This document shows, in pieces, positions 34,087-47,376 of a stretch of 64,000 bases of DNA. This DNA is from Dioscorea cayenensis subsp. rotundata (lineage: Eukaryota > Streptophyta > Magnoliopsida > Dioscoreales > Dioscoreaceae), in the NCBI RefSeq assembly GCF_009730915.1, contig NW_024087181.1, forward strand, positions 1 through 64,000, read 5' to 3'. A model generated the notes under the pieces. The model worked only from the letters and a program-made list of their open reading frames with translations. It was not told where the DNA came from and did not search any database. The position numbers were made by a program, and so were the translations under genes. Each line of letters begins with the position of its first letter. Within the stretch, counting starts at the first letter, position 1.

Positions 34087-36062
34087 GTTACGAATCAAAA
34101 CATAAAGTTCTTGTGAACTTTTTTTCCCTACTTTCACTCTCTTTCATTCTCATTCTCATAGCAGATCACCAATGTAAGTGGAAAAATATCAAAGACAAAA
34201 GAAAAAAAGAAAAAAAAAAGGGCTACATCCAAACCTTTGTTTTATTGTAAACCAATGTAACTCTGTTAGATATTTTAAAATTATTTGAGCTAATCTATAA
34301 CTACTATTTCAAAATATGGCTTAAGAACTCAAGCCTGTATTAACCTGAACATATGTTTTGGAAAAGGCTGCACATGAATTATAACATAATAATACACATT
34401 TCATCAAACAATTATTTTATAACTCATAACAAAACAAATGATTAATGTTAATATTGGCTTGCATCTTCCAAACAACAACAATGGTACAACAAAGTAACAG
34501 TTTAAAAAAACATGCGAAGAAGAATGATAACAAACAATGAGCACCAAACTAATCAGAAAGAACACAAGTATTTGTCTAAGTAATTCATTTCAATGTCTAC
34601 AAAGTTGTTCAGATAAAGGTTTTAGTGTACATCAGATGTATTTGAAGAGTAAAACGGGATATTCACTATAATGCACATTATAACAATGCCTAGGGCAGAA
34701 AAAGAAAAGATACTGCTGTACATGTAGCTGAAGAAATGGCTGTCTATGATCCATGTTCAAATTGCAACAGATAAGCAAAACCAAAAAAATATACGGCCCC
34801 AAGCTCCCGTCACTAAAAGTAACAGTGCATTTGGTGCACGTTAGATATTGTTGCAGTCAGGCTTATAGAAGAAATGTACAAGTTACAAGCTCTGAGTTTT
34901 TGTCCAGGATATTCAGCATCATAATGTATCTTGGTTACTGCCTCTTTGATTGTGTTCACTATCTCATCCTTTCTATCTGACAGATATATAACAAAGTGTG
35001 CACCTGCATGTTCAAATTTCAGCTAGTGAATTTCAGTAATGTACCACAATTACATTAATTGAATCAAAGGAATTGAAATCAATCTTGGTACAATATTGCA
35101 TTGTAATTATGAGTTTATAGGCCACGTACTCAGTTGTGCAGGAAAAAAAAACAGACCCCTCAAAACTTACCTGCAATTTAAACAGTTGATCAATTAGTTA
35201 GGAAATACAAATTGAAGGGAAGAAGAGAAACCTTTAGTTTGTGTGAAATCTATTTCTATTGCAAACTTGATTTACTGAAGATGCATTTGTTCAAACACAA
35301 GGCATACTAGAAAAATTAAAATGCATTTGTTCACCTGAAGATGCATGGTTAGATTTTGAGAATACAAGGCATAATAGAAGGAACAAACAGGTTAATTTTT
35401 GTAGTTCAAACACACAAATGTCAAACAAATACAATTCATTTTTAAAGATTTCTATGGTGATTAATCATGAACAATGGCTTGCATAAATAGTAAATGGTTA
35501 ACATTCTGCATGTGTACTGAAATGGCTGAAAGGAGAGGTGCCTGATAGTTCTCAGCATGAAGGGTTAAACAAGATATTAATATAATGATTGTTTCATTCT
35601 AAACAATTGAAGGGAAATTATACTTCAAATTGAGATGCTATTACAACCATGAATATAGAATTTCATAAGAATGGGTCAACCATGAACCAAAATTAAACTT
35701 TAGCAAACCTTGATTAGAAGCACTTTTCCCAAAATGAAAGTCACAAGAGAAATTCTTCTACCATATTCTGATCTACAAACAAGAAACTATTTACCTTTTT
35801 CTTTGCAAAAACCTTAGATTTGGAGCTAGCTCCTTTTTCTCAGTCTGAATTCTTCTCAACCATCATCTTCCTCATCTACATTGGATATAAGAAGGATTAT
35901 CATCACCATTGCCATCGCCATCACCATCACTATCACTATCGCTATCACTATCACTATCACTATCGTTATCACTGTCACTATCATTGTCATCAGATGCATC
36001 ATTTGCCTCAACAGCCACATACTGATCATATTTTCATTATTATTGTCATCATCAACTGCATT

Positions 36063-36269
36063 ATTTATCGCAGCAGGCTCATTGCCACCAGGTTTATGTA
36101 TCATCTGAAGAACTGCATTCTCATCCATGCCATTGACAGCAGGGAACTCATTGCCACCAATTTCTTCTATCATCTGCAGAATTGGATTCTCATCCATATC
36201 ATTCACAGCAGGTAACACACTGCCACCAAGTTCATCTTCCATCTCTAGAATTGCATTCTCATTCATGCC
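36063..36269 (-). repeat. Coding 69-bp minisatellite, three units (A2)
   Basis: Same three units as in A1, essentially unchanged. Confidence 0.85.
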
Positions 36270-36294
36270 ACTGCCAGCAGGTAAATCAACCATC

Positions 36295-38669
36295 TCAGTA
36301 ACACTCCTGATCAGAATCATCTGTTGTCTCAGCAGGCACTTCATCGCCACCACTATCATCGGCATTAGAACCATTTGATGAACCATTTGGTTCAGCAGGT
36401 ACACTCTCATTACTGTCGGCAGCATCATCACCTTCACCTAAATCTTTTGTTTCAGATGACACTCTCTCATCACCATCACCATCATCACCATCATATGCAT
36501 CTTTTATCCCAGTTGGCACGCTCTCATCATTGTCGTCATCACTATCATAATCATCATCAGATGAACTTTTTGACTCCGGTGACTTACTCTTCTCCTCATC
36601 ATCCTTTTCCTCCTCCCCACCATCATGATCATCAGCATTTTCCTCCTCATTCTCTTCCCACTCATCATCATCGTCATCATCATCCTTTTCGTCCCCATCC
36701 TCTTCCTCCTCATCATATTCCTCCTCCACCTCATCATCATCATCACCAACCTGTTTGACCAAAATAATGATATGCTTGTTAAGAAGTTATTTCGGAGACT
36801 TTGATGAACATGCACTCCAATTTCTATATGTTGGTGAAGTCAAGGAAATTTCTGTTATCAGGAATTCAAACTTTTTTAGATAAACAGGCAAATTCATATG
36901 AATTTCAGTACCTCATCTCCTTTTGAAGATGTTTCACCAGATGATGACTGACCAACCGCTTCTGTTCTCTTGGGATTCGTTACTTCCTGAAATAAAACTG
37001 ACTCTAAATTATGCCAGAAGATGATACGTCTAAACTGTGTGTGCAAGTTAATTTCAACAAGTATAGCAAAGTTATAGTAGGAATAAGACCTCTTCTTCAT
37101 CAAGTTGAGCGTTCCTAAAATCATGGGGACTTTTTAAAAATGTAATCAACTCTTGTGAGATTTCTTTCTGTAAGTGCGGTGCAAGTTGACTCGTAAACCT
37201 TCATAGTTCATATTTAGAATGAGGAAAGTCTTAAAAGAGAGTTTCTAATTAAGCAACCTTAGTGTTTTCAGCTGTCACATTTCTTATACCAAGCAAGTTA
37301 CAAATATCCAACAACTGATATTTTTTATATTTAGCAACTTTTCTCTGCAACTTCTCCTTTCTTTCCTACAAAGAGAAATTTGATCAGCATGTAAACAAGC
37401 TATCAAAAACAAGGCATTAAGCGCTACACAGAGATTCTGAACCACAGATCTTGGTTCACATATGAATAACACCAGAAATGAATTTATTACGCAAAACATC
37501 ATGCCAGAAAATCAAAACTAGCACCACAAATAGGAAGAAAAATTACCTCCTCCTGAGGACCCCATAAAAATCCAGAGAATCGCAGTATATTTCTCTTCAG
37601 ATCTTTGTTCTGAATAGAAATAATTCCATTGATCAATACAAACTTGAACAAAATTAAGCAACAACTATACAAGAAACTCATTCATAAAAGCAACTCTACC
37701 TTCACCTTTACCCCATAAAGAATAACATGAAGATATCGAAGATCATCATCAATGTCTCTCTTTCTCAAATTTGAAGACACTAACAACAATATGAACAACA
37801 TCAAGCCATAAAAGTCGAATCATTTTGCAAATATTCAAACTATTATGAATCATAAATTTCATGAAAAGATAAAAAGAGTAACATGAAACAACATCAGTCT
37901 TTCTCTTTTTCATATTTAAAGACACTAAAGAATTCGACATTATGAACAAACATCAGGGTATAAAAAATCAAATCATCTTACCAATGTTCAATCTACTAAA
38001 AATTATACACTCCGCAAAAAGATAAAAAGAGAGTGACGTGAAAAAGATCAAAGATCAGCATCAGGCCTTCTCTTTTTCAAATTTCAAAACACAAAAGAAT
38101 TAAAAAAAATTAAGAATGAACATCAGGGCATAAACAATCACATCATTTTGCTAATATTCAAACTACCAAGAATCATACACTCCATGAAAAGATAAAAAAA
38201 GAGTAACATGAACAGATCAAAGATCAGCATCAATCTTTCCTTTTTTTCAAATTTAAAGACACTAAAGAAATCAACAATTAAGAACGAACATCAGGGCATA
38301 AACAATCACATAATTTTGCTAATATTCAAACCACCATGAATCATACAACCAGGAATTAAAAGATAAAAAGAATCCACAAGATCAATGTACCCTTCTTGAT
38401 ATCCCGCAGCTTAATTCCGTTGCCCTAAAACCACAAGAAGGATTCCAATTTCAATAGAAAACCATATAACAAGAAACCATAAGCGATTCCGATAGAAAAA
38501 AAAAAACATCAAGAACCCTAATTTACCTCGGGATGCGCAAAGACCTCTTCTTTCGGAACTCCGCCGGTCCGTAGAAATGGACGGGTTTTCGCTTTCGCTT
38601 TGGCCTACCCAGCGCGAGTGCTTTGTTCTCTTCAAGGTTCTGGTCTCCCTCGCTGGACATCTCCACCAT
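36295..38669 (-). pseudogene. DEK-like gene, unit A2, with two frameshifts
   Basis: The exon structure equals A1: 38527-38669, 38391-38424, 37700-37779, 37547-37609, 37258-37365, 37090-37167, 36912-36986 and exon 8 from 36750. Two small deletions separate it from A1. One base is lost at the end of exon 1 (ATTTACCTCGGG here, ATTTACCTCCGGG in A1), leaving 143 instead of 144 coding bases. Two bases are lost in exon 8 near 36308 (ACACTCCTGATC here, ACACTCCCCTGATC in A1), which stops the acidic tract early, after DDSDQ, before the 69-bp repeats. Exon 5 is one codon shorter than in A1. Core motifs (KRKRKPV, NKDLKRNILRFSGFLW) are intact, so inactivation looks recent. If the assembly is wrong at these two places, the gene could be functional. 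Confidence 0.75.
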
Positions 38670-40558
38670 CTCGCTCTCCTCCGCTGTCTTGGCCTAAGCC
38701 TGCTGCGATATCGCCGGAGCTCCGGTCACTCGCCGGAGAAGAGAGGGTTTTGGGAATGGATCGATTCGAGAGGGCGCGAATGAACTAGCAAAGCAATTGG
38801 TTAAATAGATGCCGGGTTTTAGTGTTCATATCTCGAGGCCATCAAATGATCTGAACCGTTCATAATAAAATTATAATTTCTGTAATAAAATTGTAGTTCA
38901 TTCAAACATTGTCTTTATTATTTTTATTTTTATTTTTGGATTTTTTTTTGCTTGAATAGGCCCAAAAAAATGGGTAATTTCGACTGTATAAATCTAAAAA
39001 ATAATATTTTCTCAATATATTCTTATAAATGATTTTTACCAATTTATCTATTTAGTTATTTTTTATTATTTTTTAAAAATGTTTTGCAAGGATATAAACT
39101 TGATATGATTTTTTTAATATAAAATTTTATTAGCAATTCCCATTTTAATAAGCTGTACAAGCTTTTTTTTTCCTATTTTTCTCTCTAGAAAAGAGAATGA
39201 AAACTTAATGCTAGATAAATAAAAATAAAAATAAAAATTTCAATAATTACAACAAATATATAATTTTCTAAAATTAGGTAATCACTCACTTAAGATATGT
39301 CATAAGTATTTGTGAAGAACTTATTTACATATATTACAAACCAAGTTAAAATAGAGTAAAATAAAATTAAACAAAACATTATGATGTATTACCTGGAAAG
39401 AACAAGTATAAAGAATGCTCAATGTTAATTTTTTTTAGGGGGTGGCAAAAACTATATATACGAAAACAATACAAAATTTTGTAAATATTTTTGATGAAAA
39501 TAGTTTACAAAGACATATTTTTTTTTCTTTTAAAAGAAAAATCAATAAAAGCATGGTGCCCTCTATGATACGGGAGCTAAAAAGGGTTGGATAGACTTGG
39601 ATAAAGTTCTATATGTGTAGTTAATATAGTTCAACAATAGGGTTTTCACAACTGTCCTTGGGATGATTTATTTAATGAAGGCACTGAGATTATCATAGGA
39701 AATGTGTTATAATTTACTATTTCTTTGGGACAAGTGTCACAAATTTACTAGGAACTACACTGTTAGAACTACACCTAAGTCTTCCTCAAAAGAAGTCGAT
39801 ATGATATTGGATTTGTTGCTATAAACGGTGGATTTTTTTAAAAATAAAGTTTGGTAGCCAAACTTATAATCAATTTTGTTCGTTCATGGAAAAGTTTCAC
39901 AAATATTGCAGACCATATAAAGATCCATTCTTTGTCTGTCATTAAACATTGTTCAATTGCCGAAAATTACATTTAAATTTCTAAAATGAATTTTGACTTT
40001 CTTAATCAAGTGTTATTAAGAATCATTGGATTGTCGACATGCATGTAAGAGAAAAATAAAGTAAGGATAATAACTAACAAAATTCATGGAAAAATACATA
40101 TAGTTTGTTATATTCTCCCTAATGATGATTAGAATTAATAAGCATGCCCTTATCTCACCTCTAAAGATAGTAGGCAAAGTATAGAAGCAGGTGAATGCAT
40201 GTTGAAATACAAAATATCATGAGAGAAATAGATCATTAATATTAAGCTTAGAAAAAATAACAACAATTGTAATTAAAAAAATTAACAAAAGAAAAACCGA
40301 CAAATATAAACTCCTAAATAAAATAGTAACACTAAAGAAATTCAGGCACTTCAACCTACATGAATGCAACATTAATTAAAAAGCGCATGTTATTTGATAA
40401 CAATAAAGAAAAAAATATTAAAACAAACACCAAGAAAGACAAAGTTATTTTACAAGCAGACTCTAAAAAATAAATCAAATGTGTGCAACGACGTGAAGTT
40501 GTTGCACTCACAATAAATGAAAGTCAATCAAATGAATTTACATAGTTGTAATGAGAGA
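38670..40558. other. Upstream flank of the A2 DEK-like gene
   Basis: Non-coding AT-rich DNA colinear with the A1 flank (9166-11064). No gene is seen. Confidence 0.55.
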
Positions 40559-40563
40559 GAATG

Positions 40564-42777
40564 TGTGATGCTAAGGACTTTTATTCAGCTTGTTTTCTAC
40601 TTTTAGAGTGTGTAGTAGTGTTTTGAGTCTTTCCTTTATACCTTTTTTTTTTCCCTAGCAATGTAGCATAACTGTTATAGCAAGGGAAGAAAGGCACGCA
40701 GGGTGACACATGGCCGTATGAAGTAGCACATGCACGTGTGGAAAGGGTACAAGCCCATATGGGTGCCCTTGTGTCTTTTTGGCATTTGGTGTTACTGTAG
40801 CATATATATTGTGGCAACATTACTATAGCATAGTACTGTAACAGCAGAAAGACACACGGGTGTCACATGCCCGTTTGAATATTGCACACACTCGTGTGGA
40901 TGTTTCACATGCCCATGCAAGGTGTTTTCCAAGCCTTTAAGGCAAGGGTATGATGGTCTTTTACCCATTTTTCTTCCCTTTTAACCACCATTTTCCATTC
41001 CTTCATCATTTCGTCATGGATGAGAGCCTCTCCACCTCCTTTGCTTGTGGATTGAAGGGTTATCCTTCATTTTTCTTCTTGAAATCATCAAGGTATGATT
41101 CTTTCTTTCTTTCCTCCATTTGTTCATCCTTGGTAGAGTAGACTTAGGATTTTGTTAGATATTGATTATTGAGCCTTCATTCTTGCAATATCTTCTTGTT
41201 GATGTGTAGAATGTTGTTGCAATATTATTCCTTTGTTTGCTCCCTAAATTTTGATAAAATCTTGAGATCTTCATGATTGAATTTGTGTGTGTGTGTGGGG
41301 GTGGGGGTGGGGGGTAGCATGATGAACTAACTTCTTTTCTATTGCTTTGTCAGCCTTGAATGGAGATATCTCCCAAGGAAACTCATAGGGATCATATGGA
41401 CTCGAGATTGAGCCTTACCCGAGCTGGGGCCTTGCATTTCATTACAAGGGTTAGGGCATTCATGCACTTCTTTTTATTTTTCAATAGGTCTTTTATTTAG
41501 TTCTGTACATTGTATTGGTGTGGTCTTAGATGTTGAAGTTTCCGCTAAAGGCAAGGAGCCGGCGGAGGGAGTAGCCCCATCACGACCCCCTTCCCCCTGC
41601 GTGCGCGACTTCCTTAGTTTGTGAGTGGTAATTTGGTTAAATGCATAGCTTTATATGAGTGCTTAAGTATTTTATAACATAGTATGGCTTATATTTATAT
41701 ATATTATCTCACTCTTTCTCTCAAAAGTATTAAATGGTTTGCTTATGAAACTTGAAAGTTGTATTATGTTCGTGCATGTGTTATATTCATAAGTGATTAT
41801 ATGTCAATATTCCTTTTGCTATTTATGAGTAAAATGCTTTCAAAATGCGTTTGGTTCGACTAAGACTTGGAAGTGAAAAGTGAAAGTGCATCCTAAAAAT
41901 AACTTCATGTATTTATTGGAATGTGATGGTGATAGCGGGGTCAGCCCACAGACATTAGCCCGAACTTGTGGACAGGGTTCATCATTGCAATGTGGGGATG
42001 TCCATGGTCCAGCCTAGGTAGAGGTGGCGTGGTTATCCCTTGGGGTTTTCCCATGCAAGAGGCATTGTAGAGCTTTTGATTGGTGTGATGTTGAGATATT
42101 CAGGGTCACCGCCCGGGTTGATTAGAGACCAATGCCAAGGGGTTTTCTTATTCTATTTTCAAATCATTCTCGGTCCCAGGACTAGTTAAATGGGAGAGTT
42201 TTTATGGCCAACAAGAAATCTATTTTTTATACTTCTAGCACATATTTATCGATTTACATATGGATGTTTTTGAAATATTTTACTTGATGTTAAGCAAGCT
42301 ACTTTTAAATTGTTTATGGTTGTGAAATGCTTCAAGACTATATTTATCTATGCAGTCACCCTTCACTAAGTAATCTTATTACTCACTCTCTCTCTCTTTT
42401 ATCCTGGCACAAGTCGTGGTGTTGTTGATCGTCATGTTGTGCCAATCTAGTATTGAGTTCAACATCTATTAGCCTAGGTTAACTTGTCTGCATCTTGGCA
42501 TCTTGCGGTTTAGGCCAATTTATTGTTCATGTTGTAGGTTTTATCTTTGGTTGTGCGTACTGGATTTGTGTGTACTATAGTGACATTGGGTATTAGGGGA
42601 GTGTTATATGTATCTAAATTCACTATTGTGAGATTGTAGTATATGGATATGTTTATTTATTTTGGTGTTACCAGATGTCATGACGCCTTGCCTTAACTTG
42701 AGAATGGCGTATGACTCATCTCATCTCAAGTTACTATGGTGGTTGTTATGAGCCTGTCCTGTGGAATGGGCATGAAA
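40564..42777 (+). mobile_element. Solo LTR of about 2.2 kb with 5-bp target duplication
   Basis: The insert starts TGTGATGCTAAGG and ends GGGCATGAAA, a near match to the usual TGTGATGC...GCATCACA ends of plant Ty3/gypsy LTRs with the last CA decayed. GAATG flanks it on both sides (40559-40563 and 42778-42782). Unit C at about 28840-28860 shows the empty site AGAGAATGGAATTTGG. No gag or pol sequence is present, so it is a solo LTR. Internal landmarks include ACACGGGTGTCACATGCCCG-like words and a G-rich run at about 41285-41315. Confidence 0.8.
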
Positions 42778-42782
42778 GAATG

Positions 42783-43060
42783 GGACTTGGATATTTATAT
42801 GAATATAGTTGATTTTACTTTGTTCAAACATTAGCAGCAACAAACCAGATATGAGACATTACATACTATTATCAAGAGGTGGATTACATTATCACTAGAC
42901 AAGAAATTATGCTGATAATAGATCAACTAATGTGAAATCAGAGGCAAAGAAGGCTCAATACCCAGTCTAAGAAACTCAATGAATTCCACAAACGTAAGTC
43001 AAGGTTAGTAAAAAGAAATTATTTTGATGTCAGTAAGAAGCATAAAATCAAATAAAAAGG
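42783..43060. repeat. Flank colinear with 28848-29100
   Basis: Continuation of the A2 unit beyond the LTR: GGATATTTATATGAATATAG, then the AGACATTACATAC and AAGAGGTGGATTACAT words. Its end (43070-43115, GTGGAAAACCCCTCACTTTC) is also found at 59068-59110 beside the CACTA element. Confidence 0.65.
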
Positions 43061-46000
43061 AGCCAAGGTCCATAGTGGAAAACCCCTCACTTTCTATATG
43101 GGTAAGTATGAGCAAATAATGGCCATAAGGCGCTTGATGGAGAAAAGAAATGCAACAAAGATTAGATATACCTCAACCTTGTGCTTGCTCACAGTTGGTA
43201 TGCTACTATGTTTCTTCTTCTCGTCTTTCTCCTCCTCCTCCTCCTCCTCCTTCTCCTTCTCTCTCTTTAAGGGATATGAGGTTCTTTAGCATGTTTTGAA
43301 TCTTTAGTAGAATTAAGGTTTGTTTCTTTTTTTTTTTTAATTGGGATTTGCAGAGATAGAGAAGTTTGATGGATTATCAGTGGGATAAGGAAACAATTGG
43401 TTCTAATGATTCACATTTTGTTTGATTTGTTATGAAAAGGTTTGAATTTTTTGGTGAATTATATACTATTGCTAGAATTTGTCATGGTGAAAGATATTTT
43501 GATATGAAATAGCTAAAATTATTTTTTTTATTTTTTTGCATTTGTTCTCCTATGAGTATGAAATTTTCTTTTTTAATTTTAGAAATTTATTGAACATGTG
43601 ATTAAACTCGGATGTAAAGATGACCATGATCGGAGAAAGGAGACGAAGAGCGAGAGGCATCTTGGTGATGATTAGTATTTTATTTTGAGAAGATGACTAA
43701 GAGAGAGTGTATGTGAAATAGAGTTCGCATCATATGTGACATGGATGCCATGTCATCTAGGGGTGATTTCAGGAAGGTTGTTGGATTTATTTAGCATTAC
43801 TCATATAAAAATGTGATAAAACTAGTGAAAAACATAGCGTTCTTATACAACGCCTTGTCCTTTTTGTGACCTTTTTCAACCTCTTTGTGTTTCCTCTCCC
43901 ACTACCCAATCCCCCAACTAGGTTTAGGTTTTCAAGCTCCTTGTCCACCTCCCCTAAGCTAACTATGCCACCACTCCTACCTTCAGCTTCTGCTAACACC
44001 CTCTCTTGCCTCCTCATCCAGCACCATAACCCATTCCATGCCAAAATACCCATCTTAGTGTCAGCCCCACTTTTTAGGCACATCCTGATTATCTGACTAC
44101 TTTTAGAATATAGAAAGTTTGGATGCTTAATCCATCCTCTCTTTTACACTTTGCCATGCACCCATGAACCATTTTTTTAGTTTGTGTCTTGATCTTGTCT
44201 TTTGGAAACCCCTTCAAAATGAAGCTTGCCATTCTTTTTCCAATCTTACGAGAGAATTCCAAATTCTGAAAGTTTTTCAAAGTTTGGGTTTTAGCTTGGG
44301 AGTTACTCTAATTCCTCCATTTCAGTCCTTTAAATAAGCTCCTTCCTTGCTTAAACCTCTTGCTCTTGTAGTGCTGGTGATGCATCCTTGGATTATGGTT
44401 TCTTTCTATGTTGCCATGCTTAGTCAAAGCTCTAGTGGTTGTTTACTTGATCCATTATTAGTAGTTGATTATTTTCTACTTATGTTAATGCTTTTGTAAT
44501 TTTCTTTAAATAATTGAATGTGAACTTTGTTTGGTAGCTTTGCCATAGTTTTGTTTTGGAAAATTCTTGTTTAGATTACTATTCCTGCAAGCTCTATCAT
44601 ACTTAGCAGCATATTGACAGCATTACTTAACTTGCATTAAGCTCTTCCGATAGCTTCTAGTTGCTCTCATCTTGATGCTTTTCCTCGGCTTATAATTCCT
44701 ATTTATGTTGAAATTCTTGGTCCTACCATAGAAATTCTCCCAAAAGAGAAGTAGACTCTTGATAGCTTTTGTCATAGTTGGCATTCATAGTAAATTATCT
44801 TATAGCTTGATCTACTATGGACCTTGAAGTATTCTTGTTTAGAAAGATCCTAAATTTCACTACTTGTTTATAGGACCTTTCCAAGGGGGTGGGTTCTAGA
44901 GCTCAAATTTGGTGTTTTGAGTTGAGGATTGGTTTATTTTGGGCATAGACACATAAGTAATCCACCTTTGAACTAATGTATTTTAGAATTATAAAATTTT
45001 AGAAAATCTTTATGTAAGTTTCATTTAGGTATTCTAGTTGTTTCTCCACTACCTATTATACTTTCTTAATCATCTAGTGAAACCACATATATATATATAT
45101 ATATATGAAAAAACATCAACTACGGACATTCGTAGAATGTCTGTAGTTGGGCACAGTAAGCACCACAGACTGATTAAAGGGTTGATTAGGTTTAGTTTGG
45201 GTTTTAGTTTTGTTTGTTTGAGTTCCTGTAGATAGAAATAGAGTTTAATGGTTCATATTTGTTTAGATACTATGCTGCAATTGATTGAATGGTTGAGATC
45301 AAAATACTGTGCATCCCATTTTTTACCGTGCTACTGTTCATAAGCATAGTGTACAACCGTTGGATTGAAATCCAATGGCCTGCATCAACGTTCATAGATT
45401 TCTAATCTATGAACGTACTCAGATGGTTGATACTATATCTATACATATATTTATTTGTTTAGTTATGAATTGTTTGAATTGCTGCCATTTGTTGATACCC
45501 ACGTTCTGCCTCTTTTACACTCTAAACCTATTATTCCTTCCTTCCATTGTTTATTTATTATGTTATTTATTCATTGTTTTATTTGCTTAAATATCCATTA
45601 TTTTGCACATTTATTATTTATGTGTTAGCTTTCTATTAAAAAGAGTAGTTAATTATCATTTTAATCAGTTATTTTGAAAATCATTGGTTATTTTTTCTAA
45701 AGTAGGAACATGAGATTTTTTTTTTTGGTGTTTGTATGAAATTGTGCATTTTTGCTTATTTGGAAAATTGGGAAAATTGTGAATATTTCTGTATTTTGCC
45801 TCAAAGATTGCTTGAACATTTTTGTTTCTAAATGAGCTATGCTCAACCTAGTCTATGTGGTTAACATTGACTTTGTCAACAAGAATTCTGGAAAAATGAG
45901 ATTGCAATTTCGTACCAGTTCATTGGTGAAATAATCATGGCCGTTGATATTCAGTTTCAAGTCACCGAGGGTAAATAAATGGTCTCTGTTATTCTGCATT

Positions 46001-46592
46001 GGATCATCAAGGGTAAACAAATGACCTCTGATATCTGTAGTGAATTTGGAGATCTACACTATTATTTGAGTATCTGTTATCTTTTTGTTTTACATTTTTA
46101 GTTTGGATATCCCCCGATTGGGTTAATGTACACTTAACCTGATTATGCTACCTTCTTATCTTTTTTCTTTTTATAATGTTGGCAAACTCTTGTTTTAATC
46201 TTGATTATTCTGTATATTTCAAATTTGAATTTCTGTTTTCAAATTTTGGATTAGTTACTGGGCTAATGAGTTGATGAAGTTGTTTTAAATCCTTTCAGAT
46301 CAAGAGTAGTAGATCTAGGGATTACTTAGTAAGCTATTAGTAGCTGTATTTTTCCTTTGGAGTTGTATCTTGAGTTGTTGTATTTGTTATCTGGACAAGA
46401 AAATCCTGTACTTTGGGCAGTCTTGTATTTTAGTAATCCATGTATTTGAACCTCTATTGTATTATGGTATTTCTGTTAGTTTGTTAATTTTTCCTCTAGT
46501 TTGAGACAAACTCTGAGGCCTTGTAGGTTTACTGGGCTAACATTTTGTGGGCTGCGACCGTTTGTTTGCATGACAGATTCAGGGGGTGTGGC
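43061..46592. other. Stretch without a recognised gene; probable retroelement-derived DNA
   Basis: No protein family is recognised. Open frames at 43098-43289 (+) and 43787-44083 (-) are not called. 44755-44965 resembles the NLR upstream block at 18990-19210. 45117-45416 holds three hairpins (annotated separately). The end, about 46130-46592, has LTR-like character and closes with AGGGGGTGTGGCA right at the point where unit D homology begins (CTTTGTCTAAAG), so an LTR element probably ends at 46592. Confidence 0.4.
45117..45416. repeat. Cluster of three perfect or near-perfect hairpins
   Basis: First: CAACTACGGACATTC / GAATGTCTGTAGTTG with a 3-base loop (45117-45149), one mismatch. Second: CGTTGGATT / AATCCAATGG-type arms around GAA (about 45358-45379). 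Third: ACGTTCATAGATT / AATCTATGAACGT around TCT (45388-45416), perfect over 13 bases. Such structures can mark transposon ends or strong RNA stems. The function is unknown. Confidence 0.6.
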
Positions 46593-46737
46593 ACTTTGTC
46601 TAAAGAGTTGTCGTAGGCCTGCAAAATGCCCAATTTTGTTGCACATAAGATTATCTAGTTTAGTCTAAAGAATTGTTGAAAACTTGTAAAGGTGTAGTAC
46701 TTGAGATTTAAACTCCTGAAATTAGAAATAATTGAGT

Positions 46738-47090
46738 CTTAATGCCGTAGAAAGGGTAGAATTGATGAGGCATGGAACAGAGCCACTACAGATGGCAGTG
46801 TCATAGTACTTTTTTAAAAAACAAGAAAATGCGATTTCCATCGAATAGAATGAGTGTCTGAGAAAATCTAACCCAAGCAGTCTAACCTCCCGGGGACCGA
46901 AAGACGCTAGACGCGGCAAGCAAGATAAAGAAATCAGCTGGACTGCCTTGCCGTGGGATAGTTTTTCCTACTTATCATATAACAATTGTATTGAAAGATA
47001 AATCTAAGTCGCTTTTAAATGCCGCCAAGGAAGAAATCAAGGGGAAGGGGTTGACAGTACTCCTTGCTTGAAAAAGTTGTGCATTACACT
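46738..47090. other. Foreign insertion in unit D, possibly organellar DNA
   Basis: Compared with A1 (around 3990-4010), unit D has about 350 extra bases here. The part 46738-46985 (CCTCCCGGGGACCGAAAGAC, GCCTTGCCGTGGG) is GC-richer than its surroundings and has the look of plant mitochondrial intergenic DNA, so a nuclear-mitochondrial insertion is possible. I cannot confirm this by eye. Confidence 0.3.
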
Positions 47091-47376
47091 TTTTCCTAGA
47101 ATTCCATAAACAACTTTGTTTAATGATGAATTAACTTCATTTATTTATTTATTTGATAAGTTGGACAAACCACAAGCCCGCAACCATTAAGTTAAAATAA
47201 AATTAAACTCTCAATCTTTCACTTAGGAGGGAAATGAACTACCACTCCCCTATAATAAAAGTGGTCAATTTTGGTCACTCTTTCCTAAATGTTGCAAATC
47301 AAAACATATAGTTCTTGCTTGCATTGAGTTTTACTATCTAGTGAAGTTTAATCATTCTATTCTTTTTTTTTTTCTT

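Larger units (their letters stand above)
32571..41142. repeat. Segmental duplication, copy A2
   Basis: Colinear with 2903-11607. It carries the right part of the long-TIR transposon (to about 33300), the SINE-like insertion (about 33892-34086), the DEK_C-like exon (about 34813-35003), the DEK-like gene (36295-38669) and the 5' part of the LTR, which continues complete here to 42777. Confidence 0.9.

Noticed and set aside
43787-44083. 98-codon minus-strand frame with Arg/Gly-rich sequence
   Set aside because: No family resemblance, no splice context and no copy elsewhere in the window; left as unassigned.
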